From assembly GCA_964523295.1 (NCBI GenBank), contig CAZGAH010000114.1:1-11732 (forward strand): 11,732 bases of DNA, in the 5' to 3' direction. A model generated the notes under the pieces. It made no database searches. It worked only from the letters and a program-made list of their open reading frames with translations, and was not told the DNA's origin. This document shows positions 1 through 6,172 of this stretch, in pieces (the stretch's first letter is position 1; the number at the start of each line of letters is the position of its first letter). Origin of the DNA: CAZGAH01 sp964523295 (GTDB lineage: Bacteria; Desulfobacterota; Desulfovibrionia; Desulfovibrionales; Desulfovibrionaceae). The translations under genes and the position numbers were made by a program.

Positions 1-30
1 AGGGGCTACCGACTTTCGTCTGTAACCCCT
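1..30 (-). terminator. Hairpin after the tRNA-Arg gene, probable terminator stem
   Basis: The 30 bases fold into two 13-base arms around a 4-base loop (positions 14-17), which reads GAAA on the minus strand. On the minus strand the arms pair with one G-U wobble (6/25) and one A-G mismatch (10/21). On the plus strand the wobble would be a C-A mismatch, so the stem is better as a minus-strand transcript, matching the tRNA direction. It begins 12 bases beyond the tRNA 3' end. Any U-tract would lie outside the window, so the terminator role is inferred. Confidence 0.6.
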
Positions 31-42
31 TGCTTTCACTGG

Positions 43-115
43 CGCGCCCGGCATGATTCGAACATGCGACCTACGGATTCGTAGTCCGGCGCTCTATCCA
101 CTGAGCTACGGGCGC
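43..115 (-). tRNA. tRNA-Arg (anticodon ACG)
   Basis: The reverse complement folds as a full 73-nt cloverleaf. It has a 7-bp acceptor stem (GCGCCCG with CGGGCGC), a D-arm GCTC/GAGC with GG in the loop, an anticodon loop CTACGAA giving anticodon ACG, variable loop AGGTC, and a T-arm GCATG/CATGC around TTCGAAT. The anticodon is that of the arginine tRNA whose A34 is normally deaminated to inosine to read CGU, CGC and CGA. The discriminator base is G. CCA is not encoded (the next bases are CC then A from the flank), so it must be added enzymatically. One C-U mismatch closes the top of the anticodon stem. Confidence 0.95.
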
Positions 116-123
116 GAACTTTT

Positions 124-153
124 TTAATACTTTTTTCCGATGGCCGATGTCAA
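124..153 (-). promoter_or_regulatory. Sigma70-type promoter of tRNA-Arg
   Basis: On the minus strand a perfect -35 TTGACA (148-153) is separated by 18 bases from a -10 TATTAA (124-129). An A-rich stretch just upstream of the -35 resembles an UP element. The -10 box ends 8 bases before the first base of the tRNA, so transcription would start within a few bases of the mature 5' end, leaving almost no leader for RNase P. Confidence 0.8.
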
Positions 154-203
154 GTTTTTTATTCCTTGCTCGGCGATTTTGTTCAAACGCGTGACGCCGC
201 AGG

Positions 204-512
204 ATGGGTGTTAAGGGTCACCCCGAGGTGGTCAAACAATTTGCGCGAATTGCGGGCAAGCTCGCGCGTTTTTTGTGTGACGTTTGCCACTCCTTTACAA
301 AGGAGAGAGCCACAAGCAAACCGTCTAAGTCGATTCACATTTTCAGCAATATAGCCCTTTTGTATCTGGCTTCGATCGTCATTGAATACTCTATCTTTGG
401 CATAAATGCCTTTATTTACAATGAGAAATGGCTTATTTCATTGCTTCATAATTTATGCTTTAGTTTGCTCTTTCTTGCGGCTGTGTCGTTACGTCATATG
501 CATTTTTTATAG
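204..512 (+). CDS. Doubtful small membrane ORF (102 codons)
   Basis: The ORF starts with ATG at 204 and would encode a basic N-terminal part (about residues 1-45) followed by two hydrophobic stretches (about 48-70 and 77-95). No family is recognised. Against a real gene: no clear Shine-Dalgarno precedes the ATG, the base composition shifts from mixed to very AT-rich halfway along, and T-rich DNA yields hydrophobic residues by chance. In favour: it is the longest ORF in the AT-rich stretch and the helices are cleanly spaced. It may be a decayed or acquired small gene, or no gene at all. Confidence 0.2.
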   Translation: MGVKGHPEVVKQFARIAGKLARFLCDVCHSFTKERATSKPSKSIHIFSNIALLYLASIVIEYSIFGINAFIYNEKWLISLLHNLCFSLLFLAAVSLRHMHFL

Positions 513-830
513 TTTTTTTCTTTTTTAAGTTCGGCGCAATATGCGATAATAAACTCATCTTTTGCATGCGTAAATTTAAAATATTTGTGGGGTGTAACGG
601 TAGTCGAGATTTTCTAGTTTCAAATTTGTCATGCTCTGGTGTTTCCTTTTTTGTGCATGATGGCTCTCTTCTATTTTGGAAATGCAGAATTTTATCATCG
701 AAAAAGGCTTATTGGCTTACAAATATTCGAAAAAACATAACGGGCTTCACGCTGTATAACTATATAATATCCAAAAATTTCTTAGAATTAATAACGCATC
801 TGCAGTGACATTTTTAACGGGTAAGAAACA
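320..830. other. AT-rich intergenic tract without recognisable genes
   Basis: Composition here is strikingly T- and A-rich compared with the GC-rich coding DNA that starts after about 1030. It contains runs of T, a short inverted repeat GGCAT-AA-ATGCC (399-410), and a GATAAT box (545-550) without a convincing -35. An ORF at 566-808 has no ribosome-binding site and no recognisable protein features. The tract lies on the 5' side of the tRNA gene, not the 3' side where integrases usually target. It may be foreign or decayed DNA, but no integrase or transposase remnant can be read in it. Confidence 0.6.
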
Positions 831-1103
831 AGAATGCTTTCCGCATAATTACAATGGGTTAACTCCTAAACGCCTCCTGAGGAATCTGGTATTGACCCGG
901 CGTGATTCACGCTTATGGTTGTCCTTTTTTTGTGCTGGTCTGGTCGCGCGGTCCTTGAACCTTTTCGCCTATAACTCTGTCGCGCTGGATCCCCGCGACC
1001 TTCCTGCCGTGCGCAACTTCCGCATCTGACCGTCGGCGACGGCTGTCAGCGAGGGAACGCCACTCTATCTCAGCCGTGGAGCGGGCCGAACTTCGGGGTT
1101 ATC
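831..1103. other. Intergenic region after the chemotaxis gene, no gene supported
   Basis: Composition returns gradually to GC-rich. Visible elements are a perfect 13-base palindrome GCGTGA-T-TCACGC (900-912), a GC palindrome CCGTC-GGC-GACGG near 1030-1042, and a short CCGAA/TTCGG inverted repeat near 1087-1097, just past the stop of the chemotaxis receptor gene. None is followed by a T-run on the minus strand, so none can be called an intrinsic terminator with confidence. The plus-strand ORF 805-1029 lacks a ribosome-binding site and known motifs. Confidence 0.5.
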
Positions 1104-2864
1104 TTATCCGGTCATGCCGCTCATCAGCGAGCGCAACGTATGGCTCTGCTGCGCCAGCTCATGCACTGCCTGCGCTGCCTGAGACATGGCCCGGAAGGTC
1201 TCTGTCGAGATGGTGTTGATTTCCTCGACGGAGTGATGGATCTGCTCCGACGTCGCGGACTGCTGTTGCGCCGAGGCGGCAATGGCGCCGACCTCGTCGG
1301 AGGCGTTTTCCACCAGGGAGACGATGGTCTGGAGGACCTCGCCGGAGGTGATCGCAAGGGTCGAGGCCTCCTCGATGGTGCGCACCGCCTGTTTGACGTT
1401 GTCGATGTTGTCGCGCGTGCCTTCCTGGATGCCGCGTATGGCCTGTCCGACCTCTTTGGTCGCGGTCATGGTCTTTTCGGCGAGTTTGCGGACTTCGTCG
1501 GCCACGACTGCGAAGCCCCGGCCAGCCTCGCCGGCCCGCGCCGCCTCAATGGCCGCGTTGAGCGCCAGCAGGTTGGTCTGGTCCGCGATGTCGCTGATCA
1601 CCTCCATGACCTGCCCGATGGACTCCGCCCTGTTCCCCAGCGTGGCCATGTCCTCGGTGACAGCTCTTGACTGTTCGCGCGCATTCTCGACGCAAGCGAT
1701 CACCTTCCCTACAATGGCCGCGCCCTCGCGGGCCTTGGCGCGGGCCTGGTCCGTGCGCCCTGCCGAGCTGGAGGCATTCTGGGCCACCGTCAGGACCGCG
1801 ACGTTCATCTCTTCCATGGCTGCCGCGGTTTCACCGACGCGGTGTGACTGGTTCTCGGCCCCGCGGCGCGCCTGCTCGACCTGGGCGGACAACTCCTCCG
1901 AGGCCGAGGTGACGATCTCCACCACCCGCTGCATCTCGCCCGCTGCGTGGAGAATGCGCTCCCTGGCCGCTTCGGCCTGCTTGCCCGAGCGTTCGGCCTC
2001 GGTCATGGCCTCCTGCGCCAGTGCCGCCTGCCGGGTCGCCTCGGCCGACGTGGCGGTGGCCTCGTCGATCTTGCCGCGCAGCGCACCGACCATGGCGCGC
2101 AGGGCATTGGCCAGTACGCCGAGTTCGTCCCCGCGGGTAACGGCCAGCGTGCTGTCCAATTTTCCGGAGGCCACGGAGCGGGCGAATTCCATGTTCCCGG
2201 CAATGGCCTTGTTGATGGAACTGAGCACGACCCAGACCAGGAGCACCGCCAGACCCGTACTGAGCACGAAAACCGAGACCAGCAGGATCATGCCCCGGTC
2301 AAGGGCGTCGGTCGCCGCGGCCTCGGTTGCCTTGATACTCTGCTCGGCCAGGGACACCGTTTCCTCGATGCCCCGCAGATGACGCTGGTAGGCGTCCTTC
2401 AGCGGTCCGTAGAGCAGCTCCTGAAGGGCAGCCGGCTTGCCGTCGCGCAGGGCCGGGAGGAAGGCGTCGTTCATGGTTCTGTAGAAATCCTTCGCCGGCT
2501 CGTAGGACGTCGCAAGCAGCGCTTTCGCCAGCCGGCCCTCAGGCAGGGCGCCTTGCCAAAAGGTGTGGCGCTCCTGGTACATGTTCTGCAACTTTTTGGT
2601 GTAGGCGACCAGCTCGTCGCGTCGGGCCGGACTGGTCTCTCCGGCCAGCTCGAAAAGCGTCAGATAACTTTCGATGATATAGGCAGGCGGGGGCAAGATG
2701 TCGGCGATCAGGTCCTTGTTCTGGACAATCGCCTGATAGATCGGCCCGTTGACCTTGATGGAGGAGATGATCATGCTGGCGCTGATCCCTGCCGCCAGCG
2801 AACTCGCCACCATGATGACAATGATGAGCGTTACCTTGGCCTTGATGCGCATGTTGCCGAGCAT
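1104..2864 (-). CDS. Methyl-accepting chemotaxis protein, membrane-anchored, HAMP + signalling domain
   Basis: This is a 586-residue transmembrane chemoreceptor that would control CheA kinase activity and so flagellar direction. Helix TM1 covers about residues 10-35. The periplasmic sensor (about 36-190) contains the PPPAYIIESYL stretch often seen in delta- and gammaproteobacterial receptors. TM2 is about 191-215 and HAMP about 216-268. A long coiled-coil signalling domain follows, with the conserved hairpin tip around residues 426-452 (ADQTNLLALNAAIEAARAGE, then GRGFAVVADEVRKLAEKT). There is no C-terminal CheR-docking pentapeptide. The start is chosen because GGAGA lies 8 bases upstream; an internal Met at residue 5 has no such site. 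The gene lies 246 bases downstream of the DUF169 gene on the same strand, so it could have its own promoter or read-through from the frd operon. The ligand cannot be read from the sequence. Confidence 0.95.
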   Translation of the reverse strand: MLGNMRIKAKVTLIIVIMVASSLAAGISASMIISSIKVNGPIYQAIVQNKDLIADILPPPAYIIESYLTLFELAGETSPARRDELVAYTKKLQNMYQERHTFWQGALPEGRLAKALLATSYEPAKDFYRTMNDAFLPALRDGKPAALQELLYGPLKDAYQRHLRGIEETVSLAEQSIKATEAAATDALDRGMILLVSVFVLSTGLAVLLVWVVLSSINKAIAGNMEFARSVASGKLDSTLAVTRGDELGVLANALRAMVGALRGKIDEATATSAEATRQAALAQEAMTEAERSGKQAEAARERILHAAGEMQRVVEIVTSASEELSAQVEQARRGAENQSHRVGETAAAMEEMNVAVLTVAQNASSSAGRTDQARAKAREGAAIVGKVIACVENAREQSRAVTEDMATLGNRAESIGQVMEVISDIADQTNLLALNAAIEAARAGEAGRGFAVVADEVRKLAEKTMTATKEVGQAIRGIQEGTRDNIDNVKQAVRTIEEASTLAITSGEVLQTIVSLVENASDEVGAIAASAQQQSATSEQIHHSVEEINTISTETFRAMSQAAQAVHELAQQSHTLRSLMSGMTG

Positions 2865-3110
2865 TTCGATCGTCTCCGGGTTGCGGTGTTGTCGTCTTTC
2901 GCCACGGCCTCGCGCCGCAACGGCATGTCCCGACCTTCCCGCCCCCGGAGTCGGCCGGATTGCAGCTGCAAAGGCGCGCTACTACAAATCAAAGAGCGCG
3001 TCAACGGTTTTCTTACAATTGTGTAGGACGATTCTGTCACACCGGCCGCGGACGGAACGTTCCACTGTTGCGGCAACATCTCCGCCTCCAGGACAGAACA
3101 GGGGGAAAAC
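2865..3110. other. Intergenic region between DUF169 gene and MCP gene, with palindromes
   Basis: The region holds three perfect or near-perfect palindromes: TTGCAGCTGCAA (2960-2971), GGAACGTTCC (about 3055-3064) and TGTTGC-C-GCAACA (about 3066-3078). It also holds a longer inverted repeat, CGCGCT-14-AGCGCG, around 2977-3003. A TTGACG resembling a -35 occurs on the minus strand near 2999-3004, but no -10 box stands at the right distance. No sigma28 or sigma54 consensus was found. It probably contains the receptor's promoter and regulatory sites, but I cannot place the promoter. Confidence 0.45.
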
Positions 3111-3125
3111 TCAGGCCCCGGGGCC
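3106..3125 (-). terminator. Weak terminator candidate at the end of the frd-fum-DUF169 operon
   Basis: The last codons of the DUF169 gene hold a perfect GGCCCCGGGGCC palindrome (3114-3125), able to form a GC hairpin. On the minus strand it is followed by the TGA stop and then GTTTT. Four Ts at that distance make a poor intrinsic terminator, so partial read-through towards the chemoreceptor gene is plausible. Confidence 0.25.
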
Positions 3126-3926
3126 GGACGCCTCCGTTTGCGCCGCCTCGCCCTTCTTGAACACGATCAGCGGACAGTTCTTGCAGATGTCCGCCCCGGG
3201 GAAGGGATGTCCGGGCCGGGTCAGCGAGGCGCCGCCCGTGTCGTGCCTGCGTCTTGTCAGGCGCTCCAGGACCAGGGGGAGCTGGTCGCCGGGAATGGCC
3301 ACGTTGATTTCGCCGCGCTCGGTCTTGCCGGCGTTGTAGCTGCCGCTGCAGGCCAGGAAGATGTTCATGGCGTTGTCGAGATACGCCCGCACATTTCCGC
3401 CGCACGCCGCCGAGTTCATGGTCATGGACGTCCGCAGCGGGTGTACGTCCGTGGCGGCCATCCAGTCCACCGACAGGTGGTAGGCCTGCATGGTATCGCA
3501 ATAGAAATGGACGACGTGCGGCGTGTCCAGCGCCTCGGCCAGCGGGGCGACGATCACGGCGCGCAGGGCGCCTTCGGGCAGCCGGGGCTTGGACAGGACG
3601 AACGCCCGGGCCTGTTCCTCGTCACGGGTATATTTCGCGTGGCTGCGTATCTCGGCTTCGTCCAGTTCCTTCCAGCCGAACACGTATCTGGCGTTGGAGC
3701 AGCCCAGGCGCTCCTTTTCCAGCAACACGACAATCCCCTCCATGCGCGCGCCAATTTCGGCCTGGCAGAAGGTCAACGGCTTGACCGGAACGGAATGGGG
3801 CGCCGTGCGCTTGAAGCGGTCCAGCTCCTGCTCGTCGAAGACGTACCGAATGGCCACGGGATAATGCATCAAGCGCAGCTCGCGCATGAGCGTTTCCTGC
3901 ATCATCGAAAAATTCTGGCTGTCCAT
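3111..3926 (-). CDS. DUF169 family protein of unknown function
   Basis: A 271-residue soluble protein that I assign to the DUF169 (COG2043) family from overall sequence character; no function is established. It has seven cysteines, at residues 54 (FCQAEIGAR), 76, 143, 175 (SAACGGN), 193 (LACSGSYNAG) and a CxxC pair at 248/251 (ICKNCPLI). Several of these sit in conserved-looking motifs, suggesting a metal or Fe-S site, which is inference. GAGGAG lies 6 bases before the ATG and fixes the start. It follows fumarase beta after 69 bases that include a 6-bp hairpin, and it is last in the minus-strand fumarate operon. Co-transcription suggests a job connected with anaerobic dicarboxylate metabolism, or with building or protecting Fe-S enzymes, but no specific role can be claimed. 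Confidence 0.85.
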   Translation of the reverse strand: MDSQNFSMMQETLMRELRLMHYPVAIRYVFDEQELDRFKRTAPHSVPVKPLTFCQAEIGARMEGIVVLLEKERLGCSNARYVFGWKELDEAEIRSHAKYTRDEEQARAFVLSKPRLPEGALRAVIVAPLAEALDTPHVVHFYCDTMQAYHLSVDWMAATDVHPLRTSMTMNSAACGGNVRAYLDNAMNIFLACSGSYNAGKTERGEINVAIPGDQLPLVLERLTRRRHDTGGASLTRPGHPFPGADICKNCPLIVFKKGEAAQTEASGPGA

Positions 3927-3942
3927 TCCATTCTCCTCGCTG

Positions 3943-3961
3943 TCGGCGTCGTTTGCGCCGA
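3943..3961 (-). repeat. Intercistronic hairpin between fumarase beta and DUF169 genes
   Basis: A perfect 6-bp inverted repeat, TCGGCG and CGCCGA, encloses a 7-base loop. There is no T-run after it, and the DUF169 ribosome-binding site lies just downstream. It is more likely an mRNA processing or stability element, or an attenuating structure, than a terminator. Confidence 0.4.
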
Positions 3962-3995
3962 TGCTGCGTGTCTGATGTATGTCCGTCCGGGGCGG

Positions 3996-4541
3996 TCATT
4001 CGGGAAGCCTGGGCGTGACGTACAATTCGCCGCCAAAGGCGTCGTTGATCACGAGCAAGGGGAACCGCTCCACCTCGAGCGCGCGTATGGCCTCCGGGCC
4101 GAGATCCTCGTAGGCGATGACGCGCGCTGCGCGGATGCACTGCGAAAGCAAAGCTCCGGCGCCGCCCGTAGCGCCGAAATAGACGGCCCGGTGCTCGCGC
4201 AGGGCCTGCTTGACGGACTCCGAACGCTTGCCTTTGCCGATGGTGGCCTTGACGCCGAGCCCATGCAGGCGCGGGGCGTAGACATCCATGCGGTAGCTGG
4301 TGGTCGGGCCGGCCGATCCGATGGGGCGGCCCGGTGGAGCCGGACTGGGGCCGACGTAATAGATGACCGCCCCTTGCAGCGGAAACGGCGGCTCCTCGCC
4401 GCGGTCCAGGGCATCGGCCAGGCGGCGGTGGGCCGCGTCGCGCGCGGTGTAGATGGTCCCGGACAGAAAGACGACGTCGCCGCTACGCAGTGTGAGGATA
4501 TCCGCGTCGGCCAGCGGGGTGTGCACGTGATATTCAGCCAT
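3996..4541 (-). CDS. Fumarate hydratase class I, beta (C-terminal) subunit
   Basis: A 181-residue subunit of the two-part, iron-sulfur class I fumarase, corresponding to the C-terminal domain of single-chain FumA. With the alpha subunit it would reversibly hydrate fumarate to malate in the cytoplasm. Family motifs are GSAGPTTSYRMD (about residues 75-86), the GKGKRSES stretch after it, and AYEDLGPEAI towards the end. I start it at the ATG whose A is shared with the alpha stop codon (TGATG), because AAGGAGG lies 10 bases upstream. A longer ORF start 12 codons earlier has no comparable site. Translational coupling to alpha is therefore likely. The same fold serves L-tartrate dehydratase (TtdB), but frdCAB next door favours fumarase. 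Confidence 0.93.
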   Translation of the reverse strand: MAEYHVHTPLADADILTLRSGDVVFLSGTIYTARDAAHRRLADALDRGEEPPFPLQGAVIYYVGPSPAPPGRPIGSAGPTTSYRMDVYAPRLHGLGVKATIGKGKRSESVKQALREHRAVYFGATGGAGALLSQCIRAARVIAYEDLGPEAIRALEVERFPLLVINDAFGGELYVTPRLPE

Positions 4542-5380
4542 CAGAGGACGACCTCCTTGTGCCGGGCCGAGTGGCACTGGACGTTGACCGCCAGGGGCAG
4601 GCTGGCCAGGTGACAGGGCTCGAAGGCCAGTTTCACGGCCAGGCAGGTTGTCAGCCCGCCCAGGCCCATGGGGCCGATGCCCAGGGCATTGACCTCGTTC
4701 AGGAGTTCCTGCTCCATGGCCGCCACGCCGGGGTCGGGGTGCGTGTCGTCGAGCGCGCGCAGCAAGGCCTTTTTGGCCAGCAAAGGGGCGCGCTCGAAGG
4801 TGCCGCCCACGCCGATGCCGAGGATGATGGGCGGGCAGGGATTGGGTCCGGCCTCGGCCACGCGCTCGACCACGAAGCGCTTGATGCCTGCCCAGCCCTG
4901 GGCCGGCGCCAGCATGGTCACCCGGCTCATGTTCTCGCTCCCGCCGCCCTTGGCCATGAACGCGAGCTTGAGCCGGTCACCGGGGACAATCTCGACGTGG
5001 ACTATGGCCGGGGTGTTGTCGCCGGTGTTCTTGCGCGTCAGCGGATCGCAGGCAGACTTGCGCAGAAAGCCGTCACGGTAGCCCCTGCGCACGCCTTCGT
5101 CGATGGCCTGGGGCAGCGTGGCGCCGACGACGTGTACCTCGGCTCCCAGCTCCACGAAAAACACGGCGAGCCCGGTATCCTGGCACAGGGGCAGGCCCGA
5201 GGCCGCGGCCAGATCGGCGTTTTCGAGCAGCTGGCGGAATATCTCTTTGGCCACGGGCGAGGTCTCGCGCGCCTGCGCCGCCTCGAATGCCCGGCGTACG
5301 TCCCCGGGCAGGTTGCGGTTGGCGGTCACGCAGGCGTCGGCCACCGCGTCGATGATGTCCCGGGCTGGAATACTGCGCAT
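4541..5380 (-). CDS. Fumarate hydratase class I, alpha (N-terminal) subunit, [4Fe-4S]
   Basis: A 279-residue subunit carrying the catalytic [4Fe-4S] cluster of the two-subunit class I fumarase. Three cysteines in family positions would hold the cluster: C66 (LPLCQDTG), C182 (NPCPP) and C269 (NVQCHSARH). The fourth iron is left open for substrate, as in aconitase-like lyases. The KGGGSEN motif at 144-150 is also conserved. Length is normal for the split form. The start has TAAGGAG upstream, in which TAA is the frdB stop codon, so only 12 bases separate the two genes. Such clusters are oxygen-sensitive, in keeping with an anaerobe. Tartrate dehydratase alpha (TtdA) is the alternative reading; the frd context argues against it. 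Confidence 0.94.
   Translation of the reverse strand: MRSIPARDIIDAVADACVTANRNLPGDVRRAFEAAQARETSPVAKEIFRQLLENADLAAASGLPLCQDTGLAVFFVELGAEVHVVGATLPQAIDEGVRRGYRDGFLRKSACDPLTRKNTGDNTPAIVHVEIVPGDRLKLAFMAKGGGSENMSRVTMLAPAQGWAGIKRFVVERVAEAGPNPCPPIILGIGVGGTFERAPLLAKKALLRALDDTHPDPGVAAMEQELLNEVNALGIGPMGLGGLTTCLAVKLAFEPCHLASLPLAVNVQCHSARHKEVVL
4552..4558 (-). promoter_or_regulatory. Ribosome-binding site of fumarase beta, inside the alpha gene
   Basis: AAGGAGG on the minus strand lies 10 bases before the ATG that overlaps the alpha stop codon. It decides the beta start in favour of this ATG over the in-frame ATG 12 codons upstream. Confidence 0.7.
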
Positions 5381-5392
5381 GGCTGAAGCTCC

Positions 5393-6124
5393 TTAGCGTT
5401 TCCAGGGCAGGATCGAAAGGGCCATTCTGCGTCGCAGATAGCCCAGCTGATCCTGCAAGGGCAGCTGCTTGGGGCAGACGTCTTCGCAGGCAAGCAGGCC
5501 CATGCAGCCGAAAATGCCCTCGTCGGTTCCTATGAGGTCGAAGTAATCCTTTGTGCTGCGCTTGTCGCGCGGATCGATCATGAAGCGGGCGATACGGTTC
5601 AGGGACACGGCGCCCAGAAAGTCCTTGCGCATCCGGGCCGTGCCGCAGGCCGCCAGACAGCAGCCGCACTCGATGCAGCGGTCCAGACCGTAGATTTTTT
5701 CGGCCACGGCGTTGTCCATGCGCTCCTCTTCCGCCGCCGGATCGAAGGGCTTGTCGGTGTGAATCCAGGATTCGATCCGCTGGTACATTTCCCGGAACCA
5801 GGTGCCGGTGTCCACGGAGAGATCGCCGATCAGCCTGAAAAATGGCAAAGGCAGCAAGGTAATTGCCGCGGGCAGGTCTTTGGTCATGGTCCGGCAGGCC
5901 AGGCCGGGGCGGCCGTTGATGACCATGGCGCAGGAGCCGCACACGCCGGCCCGGCAGCAGAAGTCGAAGTTCAGCGAGGGGTCCTGCTCTTCGCGGAGGC
6001 GGTTGAGCACCAGAAAAAGCGTCAGACTCGGCGTCTCCTCCAGGTGGAACCGCTCCATGCGCGGACGCGATGCCGGATCGCAGGGATTGTAGCGAAAGAT
6101 GTCGAAGACGAGTTGCCGTGCCAT
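5393..6124 (-). CDS. frdB: Fumarate reductase iron-sulfur subunit FrdB
   Basis: A 243-residue electron-transfer subunit that carries electrons between the diheme cytochrome FrdC and the flavin of FrdA. All three cluster motifs are present. The [2Fe-2S] ligands are C57, C62, C65 and C77 (CRAGVCGSC then AC). The [4Fe-4S] ligands are C150, C153, C156 and C217. The [3Fe-4S] ligands are C160, C207 and C213 (CMGLLACEDVCP). These agree, within about one residue, with my recollection of Wolinella succinogenes FrdB. An extra cysteine, C56, sits directly before the first ligand. The ribosome-binding site (GGGGG, 8-9 bases upstream) is weaker than those of its neighbours. The gene follows frdA after 48 bases holding a GC palindrome and precedes fumarase alpha by 12 bases. 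Confidence 0.96.
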   Translation of the reverse strand: MARQLVFDIFRYNPCDPASRPRMERFHLEETPSLTLFLVLNRLREEQDPSLNFDFCCRAGVCGSCAMVINGRPGLACRTMTKDLPAAITLLPLPFFRLIGDLSVDTGTWFREMYQRIESWIHTDKPFDPAAEEERMDNAVAEKIYGLDRCIECGCCLAACGTARMRKDFLGAVSLNRIARFMIDPRDKRSTKDYFDLIGTDEGIFGCMGLLACEDVCPKQLPLQDQLGYLRRRMALSILPWKR

Positions 6125-6147
6125 ATCAAGCCCCCGCAGGGAGTGTT

Positions 6148-6159
6148 CAGCGCGCGCTG
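6148..6159. repeat. 12-base palindrome in the frdA-frdB gap
   Basis: CAGCGCGCGCTG is a perfect palindrome in the only frd intergenic gap longer than a few bases. It could form a small GC hairpin in the mRNA, perhaps tuning frdB translation or protecting the frdCA transcript. No function is demonstrated. Confidence 0.3.
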
Positions 6160-6172
6160 GAGACGCTGCGCC

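Noticed and set aside
43..320. Integration (att) site at the tRNA gene
   Set aside because: Islands usually join at the tRNA 3' end, which here points to the left edge; no repeat of the tRNA 3' end and no integrase gene is present in the window.
566..1029. Two plus-strand ORFs (566-808 and 805-1029) in the AT-rich region
   Set aside because: Neither has a Shine-Dalgarno sequence, recognisable domains or neighbouring partner genes; such lengths are expected by chance.
2865..3110. Possible sigma54 or sigma28 promoter for the chemoreceptor gene
   Set aside because: No GG-N10-GC pair with flanking consensus and no TAAA...GCCGATAA-like pair at the right spacing was found on the minus strand.
3138..4613. 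A 491-codon plus-strand frame opposite the DUF169 and fumarase beta genes
   Set aside because: No ribosome-binding site, no domain, and composition typical of an antisense shadow; the opposite strand has recognisable genes with good start signals.
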